This document shows, piece by piece, positions 25,251-36,879 of a stretch of DNA of 64,000 bases (its first letter is position 1; the number at the start of each line of letters is the position of its first letter). A program made the position numbers and the translations under genes. Location: the NCBI RefSeq assembly GCF_036588685.1, contig NC_086386.1:74584682-74648681 (forward strand). Reading direction: 5' to 3'. The stretch is from Mytilus trossulus. Lineage: Eukaryota > Mollusca > Bivalvia > Mytilida > Mytilidae. The notes below the pieces were generated by a model. It was not told the DNA's origin. It ran no database searches and saw nothing but the letters and a program-made list of their open reading frames with translations.

Positions 25251-25258
25251 AATCTTTA

Positions 25259-28200
25259 TCAACTTTTTAAATTTGTATCAATTTCAAATTCAATATGGTC
25301 CATGCTGGCCACACTATGACTATTTGCAAGTCTTTGGTAAGCGTCGACATCTTCCTCGTCGTCGGTGTGACACATGATATCACCATTGACGGACATGTTG
25401 GCGTTTTCATCCTGCTTCTCTGTGTCCTTTTTGTGGGCTTTGGGCAGATTTTTCATGGATATGTTCATGTATTTAAATGCATTGAGTAGGAAGATTCCTC
25501 CCACTACAGTTATAAAACCTAAAAAGAAAGATAGTATATCCTTCCAGTCCATGTAGAAAAAGTCTTTGAACAATACAGCTGATAAAGAGACTACACATGA
25601 CGTAAACAATACGTAATAAATTGGAGTCACTACCGCGGTATTGAATATATCTAACGCACGATTAAGGAAATTCAACTGTACTAATATACATGTGATAACT
25701 ATAGCAAGCATCAAATAAGTAAACCAGTTCGTGAATTGCTGGTCCCCTTTTATTGTCTGTGTAACAGCTACACCCATTCCTTTACAACCCATCACAGTAA
25801 AAGCGCCGAGAGTTGCGCAGATAGTGACGTAAACCATTACAGATTTACTTCCGTATCGAGGTGCTAGATATATCATGAACACCATTGATATAACCAAAAG
25901 TAGCAGACAAAATACGATGAAACCTACAAAATAAAAAAAAAGCATAAACAGAATGAACATGCAAAGAATTATTTTTCAAATTCAGCTACCTGAGTATCTG
26001 ATATCAGCCCTGGTTCTTCTTTTTTTCATGAAATGTTTCTAAAACTGTTGTTGGTCTTTATGTTATTTTTCAGGTTTTTTTTTACCATTGTTCTGAGTTT
26101 TCATTTCACTTCGATTTCTTCTAGCTCTTTTATTTATAATATAATATTTTTTACTATAAAAAATATACAGTTTTCTCATTTTCATTTCTTTTTTTGTAGC
26201 CATTTATGAATAAATAAAGATTTGAATAAAATGAAAATTACACTTTGTACATTTCGTATTTATTTTCACCAGGACCAACCAAAAAGTCAACATTGAAATG
26301 TTCTTAGACATTATGCTGTACAGTTATTCTGAATTGACTATTAACAATATTACAAATACATAAACCTCATATCCACACTAATCTGTGTCCACACTTGTAA
26401 CATTACAAATATATTACCTGGCTCTTGAACTTTTTCTAACATTTGATCCATTGTGTGAACTTTGGTCTCTTTTGGAGAATGCATAACCATGACTGTTGAT
26501 CCAATCACACACAATCCACAGCTCACTTTACCTATTATATTCAGTCTTTCTTTCAGAAAAATTGAGGACATAACAGCTCTGAAAAGGGAGGGAGTTGTTG
26601 ATAAACAAAATGATACAAATAACAACAGGTTTGCTAAAACATTTAATAATCATTCATCTAAACGGTTATTTAGAATACATATATAAACGGGAAGGATCAT
26701 TAAATTTTACATAAATAAATATAATAATGAGTTGATGAAACAATGAGATGAAAAACGAAATCGATGGTATTCTACCCATAGAAAACAATATTGAAGGGTA
26801 ATAACGTCCTTTTCCATGATGATTTAATAGATTTGTTGCTTATTCACACAAGATCAAGTCATTTAGAAAACTTGAAAAGAAATTTCGCTCAAACCAGTTC
26901 TAGGGGCCATATCAAATTGCAGTGAGGTGAGATTTATTTTTGGCCATGTTGAAGGTGTCATTGTATACGTGATTTTGAGATGATGGAGAAAAGCTATAAA
27001 AACGTTGTTCCTTTCCTTTTTTCCCTTTTTTTTGTGGTACACATGTACTAATTTTGTGTCATGGATGGATATCCCATATCTTTTGTTTTTCTATTATATG
27101 TATGATGTAAAATTATACTTACGCCACAATAACACTCAGAGCGCCCAGTGGTGTAACCAATGTTGCTGGGGCAAATGCGTAGGCAACAAAATTGAGTATT
27201 TCTCCGAAAATCACTGAAATAATACACAGCAAATTTAGAACTGTTATATATTCGTAAACACTAATCGTTTGGAAAAAACAAAACTAAGTACAGTGTACAA
27301 AATGTAGTAAATATTAAAAATCTTGCACCTTTTTATTTGGTTAAATGTTCATATAAGGTATTCTTGAACTATTTGTTATTGCTTGACCCTAATAGATGTT
27401 AATTTGCAATACAAATAACTTGTAATAAGTGCTGTTTAATTTACAAAGTATAATCAAGACATTGATTTTATATCGTATGCTTTAATACATTGACAAGTGG
27501 CACCAATAGTTCCCATACCAATCCCTATCATACTGTAAAGACACATATGTATTTGTTGCTATGGTAACTTACTCAGGAACATTCCAAGCCACCACAGCCA
27601 CTCTTTTAGATATCCATATCCACCCTGATCTGTAATTATATTTATTATATATTATTTTGAATATATATTTGTCATAAATGCATTTTTTTCTTCCTCAAGG
27701 GCTTGTCAGCATATAAATAAAACGTATAAAATTTAAGAAAAAACAAACAAACAAACAACATAATGCTTTTTGCTCTTTTGCCGGGTTGTTGCCTCTTTGA
27801 CACATTCCCGATTTCCATTCTCAATTTTATTATAATATAGGAAGTAAATAAATCGGGAGCTTTTGCGATTTGTTCAGTGCAAATCGCATTCAATAGGGAC
27901 ATGGAACCTTTACATGGTCTTTTACTTTTTGTGTCTAAGTTAGGTAAAATGTTAAATAATGTTAAGATAATATATCTAGCAATACAGAAGTGACATGCTC
28001 AAACGTATGTGTTGCAATCTACTTTTTTATGAATGAAACAATAAGCAGCTTAATATTTAACGAAGACAAAAATGGTTGCAATTTCTGGAACCGATCTCCA
28101 ATAAACGACGAAATATATAAACATATAAATACATTTGATTTGGTCTCCTTGCTTTTGTTTTAAAGTTTGATCAAATGTTCGTTGTAGTCTGCGTTTTAGT

Positions 28201-28409
28201 TTTCTCTTACCGGCTCTTGTTCCTCTCCGTTTAGCGATTCGTATTAATCCCCGTTTCTTGAAGATGAAGCTGCTGCCAATGAATGCGTTGGAGATGACGG
28301 CTAAACTAAAGCCATTCCAGAAGCCATAGATATCTTCATCAGATACCATATGTTCTGTGGGTTCTGTTACGTTCGGAAGGGGGGATTGAGTAGTATTAGG
28401 GTCAGACAT
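25259..28409 (-). CDS. NIPA: NIPA-family magnesium transporter, complete, five coding exons
   Basis: Joined exons (minus strand): 28409-28211, 27629-27573, 27213-27123, 26578-26418, 25923-25259. They total 1,173 bp (390 aa), all with GT-AG introns and compatible phases (1,1,2,1). Family blocks appear in order: [11 protein letters not shown] (exon 1), [13 protein letters not shown] (exon 2), [14 protein letters not shown] at residues 100-113, [13 protein letters not shown] and [10 protein letters not shown] (exon 4), [10 protein letters not shown] around residue 256 and TPIYYVLFT. The last exon holds most of the expected nine membrane segments and an acidic cytosolic tail. Family members carry Mg2+ across plasma and endosomal membranes. 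The GFIVF and APRYG text resembles vertebrate NIPAL4 or NIPA2; subtype is not settled. MSDPN is chosen as the start because the paralog starts at the same place. Both have an AG splice acceptor directly before the ATG, implying a 5' UTR intron or upstream exons. Confidence 0.93.
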
Positions 28410-28549
28410 CTGAAAAATCAAGAGAATTCCAGCATAAGTGTCATTATATAAATGAGAGACTACTAAGCCTTAATAAAATAAACCTCTAAGGCCAAATAAA
28501 TAAATATGTGTGCTTCCTATTTCCCTAGCTACCTTATATTTCAATAGTG

Positions 28550-28745
28550 GTTACTATTTTTCAGCATCAGTGACTGAATTCCAGTGTCGTTAACTAATTT
28601 CAAGTATTAGAAGTTAATTTCAGTTTTATTATCTTATTTTCATTGTTAGTAACTGAATTTCAGTATCAGTCACTGATTTTCAGTATTAATCGCTGATTTT
28701 TAGTATTAATCGCTGATTATTCTAATTTTCAGTAATAGTAACTGA
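28550..28745. repeat. Degenerate ~20-bp tandem repeat
   Basis: Phrases of the form CAGTATTAGTAACTGAATTT and CAGTATCAGTCACTGATTTT recur about eight to nine times with drift. Units alternate AACTGA and CACTGA or CGCTGA cores. Confidence 0.65.
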
Positions 28746-29344
28746 TTATTTTAAATCAAATTCTTGTCAATTTGCTTTGTGTTCTTGACTACTTCTGGCT
28801 TGTTAAAAGCTATCCTGTTCTGATTGTATTATACTTGATCTTTTATCTAAACATGTTTAATATTTCAGAACTGATATATTAAGTAAACATTTCAACGTAA
28901 AATCAGAACGGACCTGGATTTTTGTACAACCAAGGGGCATACTTAATTTTCCAAGGCCAATTGGATTTAAAATTGGTAATTTTATCAGATTAATCTATAA
29001 TTTTTATAAATTTTCAAAACTTGATATGTCATTAAAATGTTTGACATAGCTACGTGCCCAAAGACCACAAACCATTGAATCGATCATTTATGAAAATGAA
29101 AGTATTATCCATAATTCTTATTCCGAAAAAAAATATGTGGTTTTTTAATTAAATATCGAAAGACGACCCTCTTAATATTTTTAATAAGCTAGACGTGTAG
29201 GTTGTGAAATACCCTAACAAGTGAATGATTCGGAACTGAAAGTAAAAGTACATTCTGTAAATGCCTATAAAGACCAGGGATATTTGTGACTGGACGTTAC
29301 ATAAACAACAATTAAGCATGACACATATTGAGCACAATAACGGG

Positions 29345-29590
29345 TGCCAGATGTGTGTGAGGATCTGCTTACCCTTCCGGAGCACCTGAGATCACACCAA
29401 ATTTTTGGCGAAGTTCGTGTTGCTTAGTTTTTATTTATTTTTTTATGTTGTGTCTTGCCGTAACTTTTATTTGTCTGCTGGTCTTTTTCTCTTTAAGCCA
29501 TGGTGTTGTCATTTTATTTTTGACTTATGTGTTTGAATGTTCCTCTGGTATCGTTTGTCTCTCTTTTTTGTTTTAAAGAAAGACTACATT
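29345..29590 (-). repeat. Dispersed repeat, reverse copy of the element at 59265-59560
   Basis: GGAGCACCTGAGATCAC, CGTGTTGCTTAGTTTTTAT, CCATGGTGTTGTCATTTT and CCTCTGGTATCGTTTGTC are the reverse complements of phrases in the 59.3-59.6 kb copy. A diverged third copy is near 12915-13090. No coding function is seen. Confidence 0.7.
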
Positions 29591-29964
29591 TGAAACCATC
29601 TGATGAAGGAACAACTATAGACAAATATGGAAGGAGATTTGAAATGAAGCATTGCCAAACTTCAATACAAATGTATAACCTATCAAACAAGTTTTTTTGT
29701 ACTTGTTTGATAATTGCACATATGGCGGTATGCCTTAATATACAACTTGTTCAACATTCAAGTGTTATAAATAATTACAGTTCACTAGTGGATCACAGTG
29801 CTAACATTCTGGAGGGAAACAATTTTGCCTTACTTCTGAATTAACTAAATGATGAAGTTTTAATATCTTTATATGATACATTCTCCAAATTCCATTAGAT
29901 TTTTAAACAGTCCTAATCCTTATAGAAAGCAACAAGAGAGAAAAAAAAATAGAATTTATTTTAC

Positions 29965-30390
29965 CCCAGTGAAACCGACATTGTTACCTGACGCCATGGA
30001 AGAAAATACATATGCAGTGTCATGTCTGATATGATTTTGTGAGAATAATATTAAGCCTTTCACAGTTGAATTATTTACAAGGTCATTTTGAGAACTTACC
30101 GCCATATACGATGGTAGGGATGGGTTTACAGATTAGAGAACGTTGGGCTATTATTATACAGAAAAAAATAACTTTAAAAAAAACTATAGAGAACAATACG
30201 TCAAATTAAAAAAAAACTGACAAAAATTGAGGTGCTAAATTAAAGAAATAGGGAAAAAGGTACCAAAAAAAAAGCCATATAGAATCCTTTTTGGTATGTT
30301 TCATTTTTCTATAATTGAAGTTATTACCTCTGCTAAAGATGTGAAGTTCTCCATTTGAATTATCTTTTTCATACTCTTGTTTAGATCTAT
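29965..30390 (-). other. Three candidate minus-strand exons upstream of NIPA exon 1
   Basis: Three short segments have splice signals and matching phases. A: 30390-30328, 63 bp, after CTTGCAG and before GTAATA. B: 30147-30100, 48 bp, after AATAATAG and before GTAAGT. C: 29987-29965, 23 bp, after GGCGTCAG and before GTAAAA. Joined, they stay open: DRSKQEYEKDNSNGELHIF, then SRAQRSLICKPIPTIVYGG, then NNVGFTG. They end in phase 0, as NIPA exon 1 would require after its AG|ATG. The joined frame has no methionine, so it needs a further coding exon, or these are UTR exons, or they belong to another gene. I do not recognise the peptide. Confidence 0.3.
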
Positions 30391-30489
30391 CTGCAAGTAT
30401 TTAAAATACATGTATTAGAATAAAAAATTAGTTTAAAATCATCAATTCTTTGTAATAATTAAACAAAAGTGAACTTTAAATATATAGAT

Positions 30490-30590
30490 ATAAGAAGATG
30501 AGGTATGAGTGGCAATGAGTCAACTCTCCATCCAAGTCACAATTTATAAAAGAAAAACCATTATAAGTCAAGGTACGGTCTCCATATATA
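30490..30590 (+). repeat. Fragment of the mussel-type dispersed repeat
   Basis: AAGAAGATGAGGTATGAGTG, GGCAATGAGTCAACTCTCC and AGTCAAGGTACGGTC match the opening of the copies at 4.5-6.3 kb with drift. Confidence 0.65.
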
Positions 30591-30678
30591 TGTTTTTATG
30601 AAGGTCCTAACTTGTTGGAGACTATTTTCGAAGAAAATGGCGTTTTAAAACTATTTTTAAAGCTAGATTAATTAACCT

Positions 30679-30811
30679 CAGTGGCGGGTCCTGGGGGAGG
30701 GTTCTGGGGGTTGGAAAAAAACCCTTTTTTTGGACGATGCATATAGTTGGAACCCCATCTTTACTCTGGGTTGGGAACCCCTCTTTTTTAAAATGGCTAG
30801 ATCCGCCCCTG
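30679..30811. mobile_element. 133-bp GGCGGATCC-type MITE with AACCT duplication
   Basis: The ends are inverted: CAGTGGCGGGTCC on the left, and ATCCGCCCCTG (reverse complement CAGGGGCGGAT) on the right. The insertion is flanked by AACCT on both sides (30674-30678 and 30812-30816), a 5-bp target-site duplication. The interior is G-rich (GGGTTCTGGGGGTTGG). Relatives are at 37229-37372 (opposite orientation), 41609-41780 and 42043-42196. Confidence 0.8.
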
Positions 30812-31319
30812 AACCTGGAACCCTGTACCTCCAACTTGTACGATGGTTGTCAATAGTCCGAGACCATTAAATTGAGTAAAGTAATGGGGTTTATAGTAAA
30901 TATTAGTAATGGGGTATATGAATTAAACGTATATGTTTCGACTTTCCCTTTTAAATTGCAGCATAGTCATTATTAGCCTAGTTTGACCTAGTTTAAAAGT
31001 GTCAAGTTGTTTCTAATAAGTGATCAACAAAAGGAGAGTTGACCTATTTCAGTTAGAATTTGATATTCTAGTCGAAATTCAATATTTTTTTTATAATTAT
31101 CTGATATGTGTATATGCATAACATATTAATGATTCATTTTGTTTCTATAATTTTCTCATTATCGGGTATTTAGAACACACCCGTGATATCGTGGGTCCGT
31201 GACTGAATTAAGGTATATAACTATGCGCAAGCCTTATTTTAGTATTAGTATTGTCATCTGATCAAGTCATGCCGATTATAAGATACACAGATTTTCTCTG
31301 CTTTCAAATCTTTCTGTTT

Positions 31320-31870
31320 GAACCCGTCGAACTGGAACTTATCAATTATTGGTAATATTAATTATTTGGAAAACAAAAGGTCCTGGAATGGAGTATTTTT
31401 TAATCAACAACATTGTCCTATATTAGTTATAAATAAAGATGAATTTTTTTATTCGCTGTTTTACGTCATGTATGCCCACTAACAAATTGAAAACTGTTCC
31501 TTATTTTTAGTCTTGTTATCTTAGAAAGTCTTACTGATTAAAATACTACAATAGGTAGCTATTTGACAATTTAGTAGTGTCAACCCTGTGATTATGACCC
31601 GTGTATATAGCATATTAACCCTGAATACACCGTTTGGTGGTGCACCTGTCAGATGCGGATTAGGTAATAGGTAACAGGTGAATATACTATTGGTATCGGT
31701 ATCGGACTCGACCCGGAACTTCTTAATTATTGGCAATATTAATTACGTGGAAAACAAAAGGGCCTAGAGTGGTGTATTTTTCAATCTACACCTTTGTACT
31801 ATATTAGTGATATATAAAGTTGAATTCTTTGATTCGTCGTTTTTACGTGATGACGGCTGTTAAATTGGAC
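31320..31870. repeat. Direct duplication of ~160 bp, diverged
   Basis: The block with CTGGAACTTATCAATTATTG, GGTAATATTAATTA, TGGAAAACAAAAGG and ATATTAGT at 31320-31480 recurs at 31695-31870 with many substitutions (CGGAACTTCTTAATTATTGG, TGGAAAACAAAAGGGCC). The spacing is about 385 bp. Nothing coding is recognised. Confidence 0.65.
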
Positions 31871-32369
31871 TTCGTAATTTTAGTATTATAGATACTATTA
31901 GTAAGGCATTCTTTGTAAAACTATAGAAGTATTATATTACCAATATAATATACTTCCATGGTAAAACTATAATTGCATACGAACGAACAAGACTCGAATA
32001 GCATCACTGCTTGCACAACCTATAAAACCCACAAAATTATAAATGTGATTACTGTTTTGGTGTTAGATTTTCATTAAAGCTTCCGAAACTGAAAGTTGAT
32101 AGCACATACATTGTAAAGGTACAATGGAGGACTTGCTCGTCAAATATCTCTGATTTCATAGATAAAATAGTGTAGAGAAAAATGAGAGCACTGTGTCCCT
32201 TATTTATTTCAGTTCACGTTTATTACCGATAATGGGTTAGAGACATTAATGTATAAGATAAACGTAGGAGTAATCGTTATTTAAATGTTTATGCTATGGC
32301 AGTGGCAAGTATTTCATGCATTTTCAGACCAAAATACATACGATAAACTTAGCCACATTATTTATGTAT

Positions 32370-32660
32370 GTGCCTGTCCCAAGTCAGGAGCCTGTAGTTC
32401 AGTGGTTGTCGTTTGTTTATGTGTTACATATTTGTTTTTCGTTCATTTTTTTTTACATAAATAAGGCCGTTAGTTTTCTCGTTTGAATTGTTTTACATTA
32501 TCTTATCGGGGCCTTTTACAGCTGACTATGCGGTATGGGCTTTGCTCATTGTTGAAGGCCGTACGGTTACCTATAGTTGTTAATGTTTGTGTCATTTTGG
32601 TCTTTTGTGGATAGTTGTTTCATTGGAAATCATACCACATCTTCTTTTTTATATTAGGCG
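32370..32660 (-). repeat. Long reverse copy of the mussel-type dispersed repeat
   Basis: GTGCCTGTCCCAAGTCAGGA, GTTTGTTTATGTGTTACATA, TCGTTTGAATTGTTTTACAT, TATCGGGGCCTTTTAC and GAAGGCCGTACGGTTACC are the reverse complement of the 5335-5610 copy, with high similarity. The 62-codon ORF at 32587-32775 is an artefact of it. Confidence 0.85.
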
Positions 32661-34690
32661 TAATCATTTATTCAGATTTCTTTTGAATATCAACATTAAG
32701 GGTCATGGTGAGACAGCATCTAAACAAACCAAAATAAACCAAGAGGCTAACGATGTCCATTATATGAGGCGCTGAATAGTCCAAGATCTAGAGAAGTTGT
32801 CCATGTACACAAAATGTGAATTCCTTAAATTATCGGACGAAAAGTGTGAATGGGGTTTACGGATGAAGAATAGTGCAACAAAGGGGGGGGGGGGGGGTGA
32901 TGGGTTTTTAAAAACAAAGAATAGAGAATAATCGGGTAATAAAACATATAGAATGGAGAAAAACGGGTTGCTTAAGCAAAAAAAAACGAAAATAGTAGGG
33001 GAGAAAAAGAATATACAATTATAGGAAAAAAACAAATAGGAGAATGATCATTAAAATTAAAAAAAAATACACAGATAAAATTGACCCCCCTTCAGATCCT
33101 TGTTTAGTAAACATCTGTGAGACATCAACTTAAGAGTTCAAGGCCAGTGAACCTTTGTCCATTTGTCTAGTCATTTTAAAGATATTTTATGTTTGAGTTT
33201 ATCAATTTTGTATCATGAATATCGTAAACAAATATCTTTGTTGATACTCAGCGTATTTTCAAAAATAGAATATTTATCTCAAAATACACTTTTATCTTCT
33301 TAAATGAAATAGTGTATCTATATATGGCTCCCTATATCAGTCTACACTGTATTGGTGTCGCATTCACTTACATCATCGAACACATCTAAATATGGAAATG
33401 TCGATTTTATTTTTATTATTATCGCAAAAATATTTAGAAGGCACAATTACAAAAAAATACTGTCTGCCACTTTTAAGATTTCATACCACTGGTATCTTAT
33501 CTATTTCCACCGCCAATCCCCGAAGTTCGCAGTTCTAATTTAACAAGATCTATTGATTGTGAGATGTATACAGTAATTGCCGCTTGAAATTGCAGTTGTG
33601 ATTGTAAACCTTTCTCTAGAATTGGTTTCTTTGTCTGGGCGTACAGTTCTGGACGTACGGTTTTCAACCAAGAGCATCGTTGGAATCCAAATATGTACGG
33701 ATTGATTCCTGACAATCTATTTCCCATTTCACAGAGAATGGGCCCACTTTGTTGACGATGTTAAAATCCCCAAAATACGTATTCGTTACTTTGTTTGATT
33801 TTCAAAGACAGTTCTTATTCCGATTAAAAAATAAATTTAGGGATATGAAATTTAAACTCCGGTAATTTGTTTACAGGCATTAACTCCCACGAATTCTCAA
33901 CGTGTTATTCACACATTCTGATTCCATTTAAGTTTTGATCAAATATATATCTAAATATATTTAATCTTCATAAGTACGTATCTATTAATTCACCTCTACA
34001 CAGCGTTATACGAAGATTTGTCCAAGCCTTATTCTAATATTAAATCAGAGCTCCGTCATGGTCATATGGCACTGAATAAATTTATTGGTGCCAAATATAG
34101 ATTGTTTGTAATCAACGTAGGAGTGACTGCTTTGGATTTTTAACACGACATAGATGTTATCAAGAAATTTTGTTCTGTCATGTCATTTTATGTGGTGATC
34201 TCAACAATGCTGACAATTCGTTCGTTTACTTTTCGAACAACCTTTATACAAAACTTCAATCGATTGGTTTATTGTAGATGCTATATCATGGTGGCCAGTT
34301 TGTGTTGGTAGAGCAGAAAAACTAACAATAAAATAAACAAGCGCACTTTGGCACGAGTGGGGTTAAAATCCTCAATTATAGTACTGACAGACCAGTGGTC
34401 ACTTTAGAGACAACCAGTGCCTTTAAGGATCCAAGAGCCCTCGTATATTGAGCAAAGATCTCTGCCAATAGAGCTAGGCCCAACCCCAGTATGGTGCGAC
34501 GAAAACTAGATTGTGGGCATATTTCCTGCTAACATGTGTTTGGTGATTGATGATAAATGCCATTTATATCCTCAAATTTGTTAATAAGCAACAAGCTACT
34601 TTCAAGTAACAGCTAAGTAGGAAAGACAATATACTATATCAAGCAATCTGAATAAAATATAGTTCTCTTGTTTCGTTATGATCATTCGAC
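32661..34690. other. Non-coding stretch, poly-G run and unclassified repeats
   Basis: A 15-base G run begins near 32884. The reverse ORFs at 32760-33035 and 33497-33727 have no recognised similarity or splice context. The rest is AT-rich. Confidence 0.5.
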
Positions 34691-34714
34691 TCTATATATA
34701 TATATATATATATA

Positions 34715-34871
34715 CAACTCGTCTAAACATCAACCCAACAATGTTAGATCTGTAAATTTGCTTTCGCAAATTTTTGGTTCTTCCCTCGCCGGGATTCGAA
34801 CCCATGCTACTGTGATATCGTGACACCAAATCGCCTGCACTGCAGCCGTCCCGCTAGACCACACGACCACC
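34715..34871 (-). mobile_element. tRNA-headed SINE, minus strand
   Basis: Read on the minus strand, the segment begins GGTGGTCGTGTGGTCTAGCG and has an internal promoter: A-box-like TGGTCTAGCGGG (34861-34850) and B box GGTTCGAATCC (34802-34792). The wide A-B spacing is like a type II (Leu/Ser) tRNA. A body follows (AAGAACCAAAAATTTGCG, TAACATTGTTGGGTTGATG), then a (TA)n tail. The long non-tRNA 3' body argues for a SINE rather than a functional tRNA. A partial inverted copy lies at 35120-35258. Confidence 0.7.
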
Positions 34872-35058
34872 TGGGCTCTCAAAAAAAGAGCTTTCGGTGG
34901 CCATATGTTACCTTTCCACGTCAGTTTTAATCTAGCGGCGTACTACAGTACATGATATATTAGGCATGAAGATGTTATTGTTAAAGATCAGCTAAATTAT
35001 CTATAGTAAAGGATCCTACAAATTAATGTAAGATACAGTCACAGAAAATAATTATATT

Positions 35059-35097
35059 CATAAGTACGTCTGAGTCAGTGACTCAGACGTACTTATG
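35059..35097. repeat. Perfect hairpin, 19-bp arms, 1-nt loop
   Basis: CATAAGTACGTCTGAGTCA, a single G, then its exact reverse complement. It lies between the two inverted SINE copies and next to a (TA)n run. Confidence 0.92.
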
Positions 35098-35258
35098 TAT
35101 ATATATATATATATATATATTGGTGTCACGATATCACAGTAGTATGGGTTCGAATCCCGGCGAGGGAAGAACCAAAAATTTGCGAAATCAAATTGATCTA
35201 ACATTGTTGGGTTGATGTTTAGACGAGTTGATGTTTAGACGAGTTGTATATATATATA
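35098..35258 (+). mobile_element. 5'-truncated copy of the tRNA-headed SINE
   Basis: After a (TA)n run, GGTGTCACGATATCACAGTA and GGTTCGAATCCCGGCGAGGG match the minus-strand SINE at 34715-34871, but the A-box half of the tRNA head is missing. Near the tail, the phrase GTTGATGTTTAGACGAGTTG is duplicated before (TA)n. Together the two copies make an inverted repeat about 290 bp apart. Confidence 0.72.
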
Positions 35259-35604
35259 AAGGCCCTCGGGCTGATATTGATGTCTCGGGATGATACGACA
35301 TATGATACGGATTTTGCCATGTATTATACGCTTTATCATATATTTCAACAGAACTGTTTTCTGATCCATAGCACTGGGTTACCTTCAGTTCTGCTTTTGT
35401 CTTGTTTCAAAGCCTAAAATAACTGCTCAATTATTTATACGAAGCACCTGGTTTACCTTACAATCTGTTGTTTTGAAAATATTTTGTTTATTATTGTATT
35501 TATTTGAGTGTTTTGTATTTTTTTTATAGTTGCATTTAGTGTGCAAAAAAATATGTTGTAAAAACTTGATGTTCGTGACGTCATATAAAAAAAAAAAAAA
35601 AAAG

Positions 35605-35712
35605 CATGCGAAACGGGTTTTACCATGCGATACGGGTTTTACCATGCGATACGGGGTATGCGATACGGGTTTAGCTATGCGATACGGGGTATGCGATACA
35701 GGGTAGGTGATA
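35605..35712. repeat. Short tandem repeat ATGCGATACGGG
   Basis: Six or seven occurrences of (A)TGCGATACGGG or close variants (GCGAAACGGG, GGTGATACAG). They are separated by TTTTACC or GT spacers, giving periods of about 12 and 22 bp. Confidence 0.8.
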
Positions 35713-36879
35713 CAGACTGGAAAAACGAACCTTTGTTAGATATACAAATACTGTATTTTGTAGTAAATATATGATAAATATCAATATCTCGTATTCCAAC
35801 AATAGTTCTACGTTTTAAAGTTTCCAATACGCATACCGGTATTAAGCAATTTATGTAACGGTTAGACCATAGAACAGTATGAAGGGCTAAATATACTTTA
35901 TTACCCTTAATTTAAACTTTATGAACTCAGACTTTTAATTAGGTGGTCGTATAAGGTGAGTATGACATAAAACGGTTATTTAAAAGGAACGATTAAAAAG
36001 CAAACAATAAATAGAAAATTGAATGTCACAAAGTAGAATTATAGTGCTAATGTAGAGTTTCGAAAATGCATTGATATATGCATTTTGTTCCATCAATAGA
36101 AATAAAATAAAACAATCCACAGTCCTTGATAAACAGCTGACATCATTGAACGCTATTATTTTTTATTGATAATTATATACATTTGTATGTTAAATATTTT
36201 TCATACATTTAACACAATTCATATATTTATTTTTTATTTATCCGTTTATTTATCAGTTTGGTAGTATTCTCTCATTTGTTTATTTATTTCTCACGAAATA
36301 CCACTGTTTCTTCACCTAAGTTAGTTTGAACATTTTACTTAATTGGTCATCCAGTAGCAAATATTTCATGCATTTTCAAGACGAACAGTCAGTCTACTTG
36401 AATATAGGAGAATCTGTTATAAATACTTAGATTATTGTCTTCAGTGGCGTAGAATAAGACGTTAAAAAAGCGCGGGGTAGGGGAGGGGAGATTGGAGCTG
36501 TTGAGAAAAGTGATACAATCGATTTAGAAAGAAAATAACCCAGGAAGATATCTATAGTCTATACTAGTCAGTAGTAAGGGTTTCGTTTTTATTATATTTT
36601 CCCAAATAATGTTATGATTATTACTATGCGAATTATTTTTGTCAGGATATTTATTTATTATTTAATGGCGACAAAGTGATATTGTATACATGTTACATTA
36701 CATAAGACGAGCTGTTATTATTTGTCAATTAGATCTATATCCAGCTTTGTCGTGTAACACAGAAGTCTTCTCGTTGTCAACAATAGCTAATCAATAAAGC
36801 CAGGTAAAGTAATTGATTAATTATATAAAAAAATGATAGAAAAATGTGAGATTATTGATTAAAAGGGAGGCTTAATTCA
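35713..36879. other. AT-rich stretch, nothing recognised
   Basis: No coding or RNA signal. Near 36350-36390 there is a short fragment of the dispersed GTAGCAAATATTTCATGCAT repeat. Confidence 0.5.

Larger units (their letters stand above)
28410..29964. other. Upstream intron or flank of the NIPA gene with repeats
   Basis: Holds a degenerate tandem repeat at 28550-28745 and a reverse copy of a dispersed repeat at 29345-29590. The plus-strand ORF 29527-29844 begins in that repeat and shows no family similarity. Confidence 0.5.

Noticed and set aside
33497..33727. 76-codon reverse ORF starting MGNRLSGINPYIFG
   Set aside because: Reads smoothly and was considered as an exon, but no splice signals, no partner exons and no family could be supported.
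34781..34871. A tRNA gene on the minus strand (A and B boxes present)
   Set aside because: The head is followed by a non-tRNA body and a (TA)n tail, a partial second copy lies nearby, and the A-B spacing is wide. A SINE fits better.
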